This document shows, in pieces, positions 8,226 through 17,730 of a DNA stretch of 64,000 bases; the stretch's first letter is position 1; each line of letters opens with the position of its first letter. The notes below the pieces were generated by a model that searched no databases, was not told the origin of the DNA, and saw only the letters and a list, made by a program, of their open reading frames with translations. This stretch comes from Bdellovibrionales bacterium. Its GTDB lineage: Bacteria > Bdellovibrionota > Bdellovibrionia > Bdellovibrionales > UBA1609. Where the stretch lies: positions 1,798,001-1,862,000 of the forward strand of contig JADJNU010000001.1 of NCBI GenBank assembly GCA_016714165.1, read 5' to 3'. The position numbers and the translations under genes are program-made.

Positions 8226-10835
8226 CTACTTAGATTCTGCATTAAATGTTTGAACACCTGAAGAACCACCTGCTCCGATCTTTCCTTTTTGAGGACAATT
8301 GTCTTGAGCCTGGCTCCGATAGTTTCCAATCTCATCCTCCCAATACTCTCCATCGAATTCCCAATTTAAGATTTTCGTCGGCTTTACGTTGGAAGGTATT
8401 CGGTTGGCCGGAGCTGTTTCTCCGCCCGCAACCTGATAGCGAATGTTCTCGCCAGCACCCGCAAAAATTTCATAGCGTAAAAGCTCATTATTCTCCAAAT
8501 ATCTCTTCACTTCGCTTTTCATCTCAACTATACGCTTTCCAATTGCGATTCCAGCCGCCTCCCGCAATTGGCCTTTCTCATTGTTAAGCTGAGAAATGGA
8601 CTTCATTTGAAAGATTGCGAGTTTTCGTTTGCTTTCATCTAACATATTGAGTTGAAATTTATATCCAACCAACAAGTCATAATCGTTATGTTTCTGAGCG
8701 GTCCACTCGTTGACGTTCTTCGCCAAGTCAGGATCCTTTTTCGCCTTCTGCAAGTTTAGAATCGTTGCAGCGTAGCGGGTTTTAGCTCGATTCATTCGAG
8801 TTTGAATGTCCTTAACTCCCAATGCCAATTGACCAGGAATTCCAGGATAACGGTCCCCTTCGTCTACCTTTTCATTGATGCCTGTTTGATAATTGAGAAA
8901 ATCTCGACTTCTCCCCATTTCCCGAACAATCTGGGAGGGCAGCCCGTCTATATTCGAAGAACTTGCGGAGCGGAGATAATTTTTGATCGTATCGTAATAG
9001 TCTCCAGGAGTCTTCTTTCTCGCCAAATAGTCTTCCATGGCTTTTGCCCACGGAAGATGCTCTTGCTCCATTCGATGGAGAGACTTATAGGCATCTCCAT
9101 ATTGGCAGATGTTCAGATATCCAATAGAGCGAACCACATAGGACTCTGGTTTATAGACGGCCTTAAAATATGGACTATGCAACGAATGCATGTTGCCGAT
9201 GGCACCCGAGTTATCTCCGACAAGGACTTGTGCCCATCCCTGTTCGATCAAACCCTGAAGCCACACAGGATGATCTTTGCCTATTTTCTTGTACTCTTCG
9301 AGTGAACTTTTGTAATTTCCGAGATTGAAATAAATTCGGGCCATATTGATTGCCATGAGCGAACTCACGTTTTTATCAGATTTCGCCTTCTTTTCCATCC
9401 ACTCTCGCAATGAGAGAAGCGTCTTCATTCCAGCCTGCCCCTTGTCTGAGGCATATTCCGAAATTCCCAATAAGTAACGAGCTTGAATGTATCTCTTGTT
9501 CTTTTCACTTACCTTCTGAGCGCTCGAAATAGCCTGGTCGTATTTCTTTTGCTTAAAAGATCCCTTTCCGATAACGTAGTTGACATCATCTCGGCTCAAT
9601 TCCGGAATAAGCGCCTTGTTTTTTAAACCATCTAAAATATTCGTCATCTTGACTTCATACTCGGCTGGCAAATCAGCAGCTAAAATCGAGATGGCTTGTG
9701 GAGCCATCACAGGATCCTCCGCTTCAATGACCTTAATCAAGCGAGAGAATGCTTGAGAGTAAAGCTTCAATTTTTGGGCGCAAATCCCCAACTCGAAGGA
9801 AGCCTCATCAACAAAGGGCTTTTTCTTGGAAAGATCATCCAACAGGCCAATAACCAACGGACATCTATCTCCTTTTCGATTCATTATGAGAGCCGTCAAC
9901 ATCGCTTGCTCGTCTTTGCTCAATGGCCGCACAGAAAGTTCGACAATTTTCGCATCCTCAAGCTCTGTAAGAACAATTTTATCCACCATTTCACGAGTGA
10001 CTGGATATCCATCAACCAAGCCCTTTCTAATACCTTTGTAATCAAATGGGCCAAGCATCATGGGCTTCTTCTTGATCCATTTCTCGGCCTCGGAGCGATT
10101 GTAACCATCCGGTTGCTTCAGCGGTTTTGGCTCGGAGTACTTTGGATGAAAGACAGAAAACGCGAGGTCTATCATGCTCGTTGCGGAGATAGATGGTTCC
10201 TCTCCAATGTCCAATAGAGGAATCGCCTTTTTTCTTACTTTTAGGTCCTTACCGGCAGCCTTTTTCCCTGCTGTCTTTTTGGACTCATAGAAGTCATATT
10301 GAGGGGCTCCCCCCGCCTTTATTGGCAATTGACTCGTTCCCTGCCGGCCAGGAGAGGTCATCGTTATCGAATTGTTTTCCTGAATTTTTTTCTTAGCGGA
10401 TTGGATCTCCTCACGAGATACTCCCTTATTTTGAACCTGATATTTTGGAAGGTCGTTGGGAACTTCGGTAACAACTCCAATGTTACTTGAAGGCTGGCTC
10501 ACCGGGGTTGGGGAGACACTGGGGGCCTGAGTGTTCGAAGATTGTGAACTCGAATCTGCAAGCGAGTTTTTCAAATTCGAATCTTCAGATTTCGGTTGCA
10601 TTTTTTCTGCTGTCTCTCGAGAGGTCTTTTGTTGGTCACCAAAATAACTTGTCCACAAATTCTGTGCTCTCGATTTGAGGTCCTTCCAAGTTCGTTCCGC
10701 TGAGACTCGAGAAACCACCTGGGCCCTTGTCGCCTCTTCGACGGATCCATCGGCGGCAATCTCCCTTGCAAAGCTAGGCCAACTAGCCCCTAAAATGAGA
10801 CATACAGTGATACCACCGAAATACCATTTTCCCAT
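8226..10835 (-). CDS. exported TPR protein of the glt-like operon
   Basis: 869 residues with a signal peptide (ITVCLILGASWPSFA, about residues 9-23), a Ser/Pro/Gln-rich low-complexity linker (about 75-130), and then helical repeats consistent with TPR units (for example FELGICAQKLKLYSQAFSRL and MARIYFNLGNYKSSLEEYKK). The C-terminal third is a different helical, Lys/Gln-rich region ending in a Gly/Ser tail. TAAGGAG precedes the ATG. It follows the gltH-like barrel gene by 10 bases and precedes the coiled-coil gene by eight, so it is co-transcribed. In the myxobacterial glt cluster the gene after gltH (gltI) is also a TPR protein, but I cannot claim orthology. A periplasmic scaffold role is inferred. 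Confidence 0.75.
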   Translation of the reverse strand: MGKWYFGGITVCLILGASWPSFAREIAADGSVEEATRAQVVSRVSAERTWKDLKSRAQNLWTSYFGDQQKTSRETAEKMQPKSEDSNLKNSLADSSSQSSNTQAPSVSPTPVSQPSSNIGVVTEVPNDLPKYQVQNKGVSREEIQSAKKKIQENNSITMTSPGRQGTSQLPIKAGGAPQYDFYESKKTAGKKAAGKDLKVRKKAIPLLDIGEEPSISATSMIDLAFSVFHPKYSEPKPLKQPDGYNRSEAEKWIKKKPMMLGPFDYKGIRKGLVDGYPVTREMVDKIVLTELEDAKIVELSVRPLSKDEQAMLTALIMNRKGDRCPLVIGLLDDLSKKKPFVDEASFELGICAQKLKLYSQAFSRLIKVIEAEDPVMAPQAISILAADLPAEYEVKMTNILDGLKNKALIPELSRDDVNYVIGKGSFKQKKYDQAISSAQKVSEKNKRYIQARYLLGISEYASDKGQAGMKTLLSLREWMEKKAKSDKNVSSLMAINMARIYFNLGNYKSSLEEYKKIGKDHPVWLQGLIEQGWAQVLVGDNSGAIGNMHSLHSPYFKAVYKPESYVVRSIGYLNICQYGDAYKSLHRMEQEHLPWAKAMEDYLARKKTPGDYYDTIKNYLRSASSSNIDGLPSQIVREMGRSRDFLNYQTGINEKVDEGDRYPGIPGQLALGVKDIQTRMNRAKTRYAATILNLQKAKKDPDLAKNVNEWTAQKHNDYDLLVGYKFQLNMLDESKRKLAIFQMKSISQLNNEKGQLREAAGIAIGKRIVEMKSEVKRYLENNELLRYEIFAGAGENIRYQVAGGETAPANRIPSNVKPTKILNWEFDGEYWEDEIGNYRSQAQDNCPQKGKIGAGGSSGVQTFNAESK

Positions 10836-10845
10836 GGATTGCTCC

Positions 10846-11673
10846 TTAGTGGTAATAGGTCACTCCAATAAAAAATACCGTCGAGTTTGTCGTCTGATTC
10901 TTCTGATGTGTGCCATAGTTCCAGTCCAAAACCTCTTCCGTCCACCAGCGATTCTGAAGATCAGCACGAATCGCAATGTGCTTGTTCAGAAAAAAATACT
11001 GAGAAATGTCAAATCCATAAGCGATTGAACTGCCACTTTTATCTCCGCCTTTAGATGTCTTTTCATAGTTCATCATGCCTATCGTCGGCGATATGGCCAT
11101 ATCAAAGTAAATGATCCTCTCTCCCAATAAACTCATCTTTGCGTAGATGGGAACCCAATTGTAGCCAACCCCCCACATCGAAGTGACTCGGCCAATGTTG
11201 GGCCTCACCCCGCCGTATTGATTGCTAAATCCTCTCACCGTTGAGTTATCAGAAACATTGAAAGACACATATTCGATTTGTGCTCCCATTCGTTCATTCC
11301 AAAAATAGTTTGCCTTCAACCCAAGATTGTAGCCCTCGTTAAAGGCATCATTTATAATCGGACCATACTGCAGGGAACCTGAAAACCTCTTCTCTTTGGT
11401 ATAAGCGCGGTTCTGAACGACGCTAAAACTCGTATCTTTAGGAGCCCAATATTTTTGCTCCAAGTCCTGAATATTTAGTCTCTCAGAATCCTTGCTGGCG
11501 CCGGCCGGTGGGGTGACCCCTTGGCTTTGTTTTTTTGTTTGATCTTCAGTTTGAACCAAAGCCTTTGTGTCTTTTTTGCCCTGGGCTTCTGCACTTCCAA
11601 TTGAAGACTGTATTCCCACATGTCCCAAAACCAACGACATCAACCATACTCTGAACACGTACTTTGAGCGCAT
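10846..11673 (-). CDS. outer-membrane beta-barrel protein, GltH-like position
   Basis: The ATG at 11673 has a strong AAGGAGG four to five bases upstream, which decides it over an open in-frame stretch to 11721. The 275-residue product has a signal peptide (WLMSLVLGHVGIQSSIGSAEA), a Lys/Gln-rich linker of about 60 residues, then alternating amphipathic strands typical of an outer-membrane barrel, for example SGSLQYGPIINDAFNEGYNL and AQIEYVSFNV. It ends in STVFFIGVTYYH, with aromatic residues in the last strand. It is directly downstream of the gltG-like gene. In Myxococcus xanthus the gltDEFGH order also ends in an outer-membrane barrel, so a GltH-like role in anchoring the motility complex is likely by synteny, not proven by sequence. 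Confidence 0.72.
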   Translation of the reverse strand: MRSKYVFRVWLMSLVLGHVGIQSSIGSAEAQGKKDTKALVQTEDQTKKQSQGVTPPAGASKDSERLNIQDLEQKYWAPKDTSFSVVQNRAYTKEKRFSGSLQYGPIINDAFNEGYNLGLKANYFWNERMGAQIEYVSFNVSDNSTVRGFSNQYGGVRPNIGRVTSMWGVGYNWVPIYAKMSLLGERIIYFDMAISPTIGMMNYEKTSKGGDKSGSSIAYGFDISQYFFLNKHIAIRADLQNRWWTEEVLDWNYGTHQKNQTTNSTVFFIGVTYYH

Positions 11674-11746
11674 AAGGCCTCCTTCAGGCTCTTGCCATTC
11701 CTTCATTTCAGCTTGAACCAAATCAATCTCTCGGCGAGAGACAAGT

Positions 11747-13246
11747 TTAATTCGTTGCCTTAAATAGGAATGGATATGTCACGACGACAGCCGTCCCACC
11801 CTTTGGCTTGGGAAACCGCCATCCTGATACACGCCTCAAAATACATCCCTCAACCATGGCGTTACTAAGTGTTGTCGATCCAATTGACTGTGAAACAACA
11901 GATCCCGTTTCACCAATCGTAAATTTTATTAAAACCTTTCCATAAAGATCAGGACTCGCACTTAACTGACGTTCATAGCAGTACCTGATCTGTCCGATCT
12001 GGGTTTTAATTACTCCCGCAATGACGTCCTTATCCAAGCCCCCGTCCACTTCCGTCTCCTCTTCAATCACGCCCACTGTGGCGTTCCCAACATTTCCGAT
12101 ACTCAGCCCGCCGCTACCCTTATATTCAGCAGAGCCTCCACCCTTACCAGATGTTGCAACCCCATCTACTCGGTATGCCTGAGTTCCAACCTTAGCTCCA
12201 GGTTTGATTGCGGCGGTTCCTGCTACACCCAAGGCCGGTCCACTGGGTACAGAATCCGGCGCCCGGCCAACAGATTCGATATAGTTGGCCGTGGTCGCAG
12301 CGCGCTTCGATATCTTTCCAATAAGTTGAGAGAGTCCAGCTGCACGAATTTTTGTCACAACCTTCGCGGCAACTTGAGAAATTTCTGGCCGTTTGCCCTG
12401 TTGAGAAGAGGTTGGCTTTAGCCCCTCAGCACCCATCGATTTAGATTCACCGACAATGGTCTTTGTGGCCTTGGTTGCTTGCTCTCTTTTACTTTTTAGT
12501 GTTTTCGCGTCAAAGATCATACGAGTGAAATTATTCGCATCTGGCTTAACAGCCATTGAATCTGATGGCTTTCTCATTTCGAGAATCAGAAGAATCGAGA
12601 TTATGAACCCCAGGGCCACCGCAACCATAAGGGAAAACTTGAGATTAGAATCAAAAAACGGCTCATCTGAGCTCTCCTTATCAGAGTCAATATCAACCCG
12701 CGTACCAACCCGCCTCTGCTGAACAACAATGTTACCAAAATTTTGATTTGTCCACTTATGATCTTCCGGGCAATTTAAGCTCACTTCCTTATCAGCCACC
12801 ATCATTCGGTATGGAGTGCCCAGATCCAATAAAAGCGTCTCTTGTACGAAGCCATCCTTCTTTACAATCACCTGGTGAAAAATTTTGGATCCAGGTGTTA
12901 TCTCCGAATTAGCTTGTTCAGATGAAAACAAAGTCAAATTTATCTCTCGGGGAATAATGTTAATCGTATGCCCGCCAATGCTAACCAGAGTTGGGGAGCT
13001 AATTGTCTGTTCCACAATGGGCCGCTTTTCAATCCAAGTGCCCTTATCGCTGCCCATGTCTGAAATCTTCCAACCCTGATCATTTTTTTCAAGAATGGCA
13101 TGAACCCCGCTAACATCCTCTCCCAAAAGATGAATATCAGCATCTCGAGATGAACCCAATGTAACGGTTGAACGCCCCTTCAATCGGTGCCGACCGACAA
13201 AGCGACTCTTATAGCTGTGAACTAACTCCAATTCAAATCTTCGCAT
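11747..13246 (-). CDS. gltG: FHA domain / AgmX-PglI C-terminal (TonB-like) protein, GltG-like
   Basis: A 499-residue inner-membrane protein. Residues about 15-95 form a cytoplasmic FHA domain (VTLGSSRDADIHLL, SGVHAIL, DMGSDKGTWI), which in this family reads phosphothreonine or protein partners. A single membrane segment follows (FSLMVAVALGFIISILLIL, about 205-224), then a long periplasmic Gly/Ala/Lys linker. The C-terminus is the AgmX/PglI-type TonB-like domain (IRYCYERQLSASPDLYGKV, GSTTLSNAMVEGCILRRVSG, WRFPKPKGG). The architecture matches GltG of the Agl-Glt gliding machinery. Start: ATG at 13246 with AAGGTGAGG just upstream; a GTG at 13255 overlaps the previous stop and is possible. It is translationally coupled to gltF-like. 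Confidence 0.82.
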   Translation of the reverse strand: MRRFELELVHSYKSRFVGRHRLKGRSTVTLGSSRDADIHLLGEDVSGVHAILEKNDQGWKISDMGSDKGTWIEKRPIVEQTISSPTLVSIGGHTINIIPREINLTLFSSEQANSEITPGSKIFHQVIVKKDGFVQETLLLDLGTPYRMMVADKEVSLNCPEDHKWTNQNFGNIVVQQRRVGTRVDIDSDKESSDEPFFDSNLKFSLMVAVALGFIISILLILEMRKPSDSMAVKPDANNFTRMIFDAKTLKSKREQATKATKTIVGESKSMGAEGLKPTSSQQGKRPEISQVAAKVVTKIRAAGLSQLIGKISKRAATTANYIESVGRAPDSVPSGPALGVAGTAAIKPGAKVGTQAYRVDGVATSGKGGGSAEYKGSGGLSIGNVGNATVGVIEEETEVDGGLDKDVIAGVIKTQIGQIRYCYERQLSASPDLYGKVLIKFTIGETGSVVSQSIGSTTLSNAMVEGCILRRVSGWRFPKPKGGTAVVVTYPFLFKATN

Positions 13247-13251
13247 TGGCC

Positions 13252-13494
13252 TCACCTTAAGTAATCTACAGAACTCTTTATTTCGTCATCAAAATGCTTC
13301 TGGACCTTATAAAGGGGCATAAACTTAACTCCCTTTTTCTGCAAGAGGTACGCGCCATCTGGATTTCTCACCTGGCCATCAATATCAGCTCCCTCAAAGT
13401 TAACCTCTTGAGTCTTTTTATGACCCTTGCCTTTCTCCCCGTGCGCCACAACGGAAATAAAAAGAAGCGGTAATAGTACCAATATAAATTTCAT
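13252..13494 (-). CDS. small exported protein, GltF-like position
   Basis: 80 residues: a cleavable signal peptide (MKFILVLLPLLFISVVAHG) and a short mature part rich in Lys and Asp (QVRNPDGAYLLQKKGVKF). The four-base overlap with the upstream gene and the overlap with the start region of the FHA gene put it firmly in the operon. It occupies the gltF slot between the gltE-like and gltG-like genes. Similarity to GltF itself is not something I can confirm from sequence alone; assignment rests on position and size. Confidence 0.7.
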   Translation of the reverse strand: MKFILVLLPLLFISVVAHGEKGKGHKKTQEVNFEGADIDGQVRNPDGAYLLQKKGVKFMPLYKVQKHFDDEIKSSVDYLR

Positions 13495-14435
13495 TTTCCT
13501 ACCTCTCTGCCAGCATCTTCCTTCCCTCGAAGACTCACCTTTTCTTGAGTGGCTGGCTTTCGTTGACTCAACGAACTCTCTAGAGACTTAATCTTACTGT
13601 CAATATTAAATGAAGGAGTACCAGAAAGCTGCCCTTTCAGGATGAGGGATTTGACCTTGCGATACAATTCAAGTGCTCCCTCTTCATCTTTCATCTGCTC
13701 TTCAAATATCTGTGCTTGGCGAACTCTCAGATCCACGCGATTGGGCGAATGCCCAATCGCCAAATCGAGTAACTCGAGACTTTCTTTAGACTTCTTCAAC
13801 TTAAAATAGCAATAGGCCAATTGGTCCACGACAATCGGATCTTTCGCTTTTTCCTTAATCACAAGACTCAAATGATCTGCGGCTTTGGAGAAATCCAAAT
13901 CCCTTAAATAGATCTGACCTAGGAGGAAATGTGCGGCGACATTGTCCGAATCAAAGCGCAATGACTCCTCGACAGAGGCTAAGGCCGCCACATTTTCCTT
14001 CATGAACCACAACACTCTGCCTTTTTGGTAATTAAATATGCCCGTTGCCGGAGCTTTCGCCAGGGCTACATCAATCATCCATAGAGCGCGCCGATAATCC
14101 CGTCTCTCCAGAGCCCCAAGACTCAGGTAATAGACACCCCAAGGACTCTGAGGTTCAATTTGTGCAAGCCTATGACCAATGGCCTCCACCTCTTTCCAGC
14201 GATTTTCTCTGAGACAACCATTCGCCATTTTTACCAATTCAATCCAGATTGTTTGTTTTTCCAAGCTTACCGACTTCGGACAGCTCACATAGTAATTCGT
14301 CGCAAGAACAGAATGGCCTTTGACTGATCTTGTGTATTTTCTCCCATCTACCTTTGGTTTCGATCCCACCGATGCACACCCACTCAAAATGACCAGGGTG
14401 ACAAGTCTCATTTGAAACACGGAAAATATTCTCAT
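13491..14435 (-). CDS. gltE: TPR lipoprotein, GltE-like
   Basis: 314 residues with a lipoprotein signal peptide whose lipobox is VILSGC (Cys20), predicting lipidation and anchoring, probably in the outer membrane. The mature part holds TPR units, for example WGVYYLSLGALERRDYRRAL, NVAAHFLLGQIYLRDLDFSK and LAYCYFKLKKSKESLELLDL. Order and type match GltE (AglT), the TPR lipoprotein following GltD in the gliding cluster. The ATG at 14435 overlaps the gltD-like stop by four bases; an alternative ATG at 14411 would shorten the signal peptide but keep the lipobox. It likely works with the gltD-like and gltH-like proteins in the periplasm or outer membrane. Confidence 0.75.
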   Translation of the reverse strand: MRIFSVFQMRLVTLVILSGCASVGSKPKVDGRKYTRSVKGHSVLATNYYVSCPKSVSLEKQTIWIELVKMANGCLRENRWKEVEAIGHRLAQIEPQSPWGVYYLSLGALERRDYRRALWMIDVALAKAPATGIFNYQKGRVLWFMKENVAALASVEESLRFDSDNVAAHFLLGQIYLRDLDFSKAADHLSLVIKEKAKDPIVVDQLAYCYFKLKKSKESLELLDLAIGHSPNRVDLRVRQAQIFEEQMKDEEGALELYRKVKSLILKGQLSGTPSFNIDSKIKSLESSLSQRKPATQEKVSLRGKEDAGREVGK

Positions 14436-17400
14436 GTGCCGACCTCCTGGCTAAAAACGGGGAGAACAGGGGCCGGTGCCAAAACATCGACTCGAGGTAT
14501 TTCATCGCTGATCATATTGGTCTGGTTGAGCTTTTGCTGTAGTCTTGCTACTGATCCATCTCTAATTTTTAGCTTTCGCGATAATTCGAGAGATTGAGCC
14601 AACGCCTCCACACTTTTCTCTTCAAGTGGAATCGCCAGCTTTTCCATTTCTTCCCTAAGAACAGGTTCATCTCTTGATTCCAGACCTTCAGGGAGCTCCA
14701 TGTTGCGAAGGCTGTTCACAAAATGCCGGTAAAGATCACTTAGTTTTTCAAGTGAACTTACGGTCGTTTCGGGATCTCCATATTTAATCGAATCCTGGTA
14801 AGCTTGTTGGGCTTTTTCTAACTTCTCGGTCTTTAGAGCCAAAACGACAGTTATCCTCTCAGCTTTTGACTTTACGCTTTGATTATAAAATTCCTTTTCA
14901 AGAATTTGGGCTTGAATAAATCTGGCTTTTGCTAGGGCCTTTTTCGAAGCGCTTTTTCCCAGTGACACTATTTTTTTCGCTTCATTAAAGGCTTCAGAAG
15001 TATCTCCAGCACTATATATTTCTTCAAGAATTTCAAGACGTGCTAAACTTGCCTGTGGTTCGTGCCCGGAATTAGCCACCGCCTTAAGAAGGCCCTTTCG
15101 GGATGATCCCACCGCCTTATCGCGAGATAATACTTCGAGTTGCTCGAGAGAATGAAATGAGATGGCGGCGTCCTTAGAGGATCTCAACTCCTCGTACAAA
15201 GAGATCGCCAGATCGAGACGTCCAGAAATGGATTCATAATCAGCTGCTAAACTCTTCCATTTTGACGATGAAGAGACATCTGCCTTACTCAAAAGAAGAA
15301 GAACACGCGAAGCCTTGTCCAGCTGAACAATTTCCTCATACGTCTGAGCCGCTCTCAAAAGAGCCTCAACGGATTTTTTTGAATTTGGATATCTTTGATA
15401 AAATTGCTCGCATGCGTCAGCTCCTCCCAATAGATCTGACAACTTAAAGTGCACCTGTATCGAATTCCACCACGCTTTTTCTGTCAGAGGCGAGGTTGGA
15501 TTTGCTGAAATAAAGCCTTTATACCCCACCAGGGCTTGACTGAGATCGCCTTTCTCCTCAATCGTTTGAATCTCCATAAAATAGGCCTGCTCATATATCT
15601 TCGTGAGCTTGTCTTTTCGATCACCCGTCCCCTTTTCAGACTGTCTCAGCTGCGCGGCATAATTTTTGAGAGTGGCATACTCTTTTTGTATGTTGAGAAT
15701 GTCCAAATAAAGATCTTGAGACTTACGACCTTTTTCATCTTTCGCAAAATCAGTTCCCAAGCGACGAAAGATAGGAGCTGCATCCCCATAACGGCCTTTA
15801 TCGTAGGCGATGAGAGCAACTTTAAACTCAAGGTCTAACCGAAATTTTCCGTCCTTGTGGCGATTGATGTATTCTCTCACAAGAGAACTAAACTGTCTTT
15901 CGTCCTTATCACTCCACTTTTCTCCAACTGCCTTTTCAAGTGCGAGGGAGGCTGCATACAAACCCTCGTGGCTCTTCTCCGCTCGAGTCGACCCCTTTCC
16001 GACAATTGAATAGCTATCGCTCGCTTCACGAAATTTATTTCTTTGAAAAAGAAGTTCTGCATATGAAAATCTCACATCAAATGTTTCTTCAGAAACTGTG
16101 GCACGACGTAAGTAGATTTCAAATGCCTTTTCAGCGTTCTCAGCCAAGTTTCCATTTTCATTTTTTGTTCGCCATAGCTTGTGCCATCTCTTTGCCAAGC
16201 GCAATGAAGTGCTTTCCAATTTTTCATTACAAAGATCATGTGGCTGAGGAGCGACGTCTGCGCTTGAGCTCTTTGCACCATTCGATTTTTGTGTGGGTGC
16301 GTTTGCCGAAATTTTTCCCAATTGAACCATCTCCCAACGCCCTTTGGGCTCGCAAATTTTGAAGAGAGATTCCAATTGAGCAACAGCCGATGAATAATCC
16401 TTCAAATTATCGTAAGCTATGGCCAATTCATTATCCACATCAGGCCGTAAATCAGACTCCGGTTGATTCTTCGAAAAATCCTTCAGAACCGCGACGACAT
16501 CTCCAAATCGACTGTGCCGCTTGTATAGATTTGCCATCTTAATCAAGTAGGGACCCACCTCAAGGCCCTGGGCCTGTTCGCTGAAATAAGTCCAAGCCTT
16601 GCTCGCGGGATACACTTCTTCAAAGAAGATTGTCATATCTGAAAGAGCTTCGCGTCGCAAATCAAGCCGAGCATCAAAGTTGTTCTTGACGACAAAACGA
16701 CCATATTCGACGGTCTTTTCAAGCTCCTTTAATCCAGCAAGTGCATTTCGCATGTTGTAATAAGTCCATCCGGCTTTATACAAGCCGTAGGGATAGACTC
16801 TCGAATCTGGATACTTTTTTATAGCATTAAAGTGATCAAGAGCATTCTTAAAATCTTGACGATCAAATGACAACTCGCCAATTGCCAGATGACAATCTGG
16901 AACCAGCGACGATTCACCAAACGTCTTAATCAGCAGCCAATAGCGCTGCTCAGCTTCTCTATTTTGGCCCAACTGCTGTCGTGCAAAAGCGTTGTTAAAG
17001 AAAACGACATCCATTTGCCCATAATCACGAAACTTGCGCTGGATGGTTTCATAAATGTCAATGGCCGACAGGATTGCCTTGCGAGATGAAACTTTGGTTA
17101 TCTCTTCGGGAACCAATGTCACAACTGTATCGGAGAGGCGATTCAGCTCAAAGAATGTTCCTGACTTTGCTCTCCGCATATACATCTCTGCCAAACGAAA
17201 CATGAGGTCCGGCTCCAAAGGCGTACCCCTGTATTTCTTTAGCAAGGACTGAATTTGTTTTACCGCTCGCTCTTCACTTGCTGTGATCAACATCTCTGTT
17301 TTGATCGCACGAACTTCATTTCCTTTTTCATCTCCATCAACAAACTTAAGATCCTTTAAACTTCCAGAATCGTCAGGAACTCTCTCCTTCCCCTTGGCCG

Positions 17401-17506
17401 TTGCCACTTCGCTGCAAAAAAGAGCGACAATAACTCCAAACATCAGAATCCAGAGCCGAAATACGAAATGAATTTTTGGATTCCGAAGATCCCTATTCAC
17501 TTTCAT
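14432..17506 (-). CDS. gltD: large exported TPR protein, GltD (AgmU)-like
   Basis: 1024 residues with a signal peptide (LWILMFGVIVALFCSEVATA) and an array of TPR-type repeats over most of its length, starting with TPLEPDLMFRLAEMYMRRA. Others are SLVPDCHLAIGELSFDRQDF and YPYGLYKAGWTYYNMRNAL. It is the first gene of the cluster and precedes the gltE-like lipoprotein with a four-base overlap, as gltD (agmU) precedes gltE in Myxococcus xanthus. GltD there is a periplasmic TPR protein of the gliding complex. ATG at 17506 is chosen over in-frame TTG 17512. A consensus -35 box lies upstream. TPR proteins are hard to assign by sequence alone, so the name depends on synteny. Confidence 0.74.
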   Translation of the reverse strand: MKVNRDLRNPKIHFVFRLWILMFGVIVALFCSEVATAKGKERVPDDSGSLKDLKFVDGDEKGNEVRAIKTEMLITASEERAVKQIQSLLKKYRGTPLEPDLMFRLAEMYMRRAKSGTFFELNRLSDTVVTLVPEEITKVSSRKAILSAIDIYETIQRKFRDYGQMDVVFFNNAFARQQLGQNREAEQRYWLLIKTFGESSLVPDCHLAIGELSFDRQDFKNALDHFNAIKKYPDSRVYPYGLYKAGWTYYNMRNALAGLKELEKTVEYGRFVVKNNFDARLDLRREALSDMTIFFEEVYPASKAWTYFSEQAQGLEVGPYLIKMANLYKRHSRFGDVVAVLKDFSKNQPESDLRPDVDNELAIAYDNLKDYSSAVAQLESLFKICEPKGRWEMVQLGKISANAPTQKSNGAKSSSADVAPQPHDLCNEKLESTSLRLAKRWHKLWRTKNENGNLAENAEKAFEIYLRRATVSEETFDVRFSYAELLFQRNKFREASDSYSIVGKGSTRAEKSHEGLYAASLALEKAVGEKWSDKDERQFSSLVREYINRHKDGKFRLDLEFKVALIAYDKGRYGDAAPIFRRLGTDFAKDEKGRKSQDLYLDILNIQKEYATLKNYAAQLRQSEKGTGDRKDKLTKIYEQAYFMEIQTIEEKGDLSQALVGYKGFISANPTSPLTEKAWWNSIQVHFKLSDLLGGADACEQFYQRYPNSKKSVEALLRAAQTYEEIVQLDKASRVLLLLSKADVSSSSKWKSLAADYESISGRLDLAISLYEELRSSKDAAISFHSLEQLEVLSRDKAVGSSRKGLLKAVANSGHEPQASLARLEILEEIYSAGDTSEAFNEAKKIVSLGKSASKKALAKARFIQAQILEKEFYNQSVKSKAERITVVLALKTEKLEKAQQAYQDSIKYGDPETTVSSLEKLSDLYRHFVNSLRNMELPEGLESRDEPVLREEMEKLAIPLEEKSVEALAQSLELSRKLKIRDGSVARLQQKLNQTNMISDEIPRVDVLAPAPVLPVFSQEVGT

Positions 17507-17518
17507 CACCAATTTTAA

Positions 17519-17548
17519 GCTGTATGAAATTTTGTTCTAAACTGTCAA
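17519..17548 (-). promoter_or_regulatory. candidate promoter for the glt-like operon
   Basis: On the minus strand a perfect TTGACA lies at 17548-17543, about 40 bases upstream of the gltD-like ATG. At the expected 17-18 base spacing the -10 region reads CATACAGC, a poor match to TATAAT. The region is AT-rich and this is the only good -35 box in the 224-base gap, so it is plausible but weak; an activator-dependent promoter would fit. Confidence 0.35.
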
Positions 17549-17730
17549 AATAACAGATAGACCTGTTCAGAATACAGCATGTACCTATTCTATTTTTATC
17601 TTCCTGGACGTCTCATCACGTCCATATCCGCTCTCAAGGTACATGCAAGACTTCGAGCTTTCCTATTTCATCTAACCAACTATCAAATCCCAATCAAAAA
17701 AACACATGCAAATCCAAAAAAACTCAGTTC

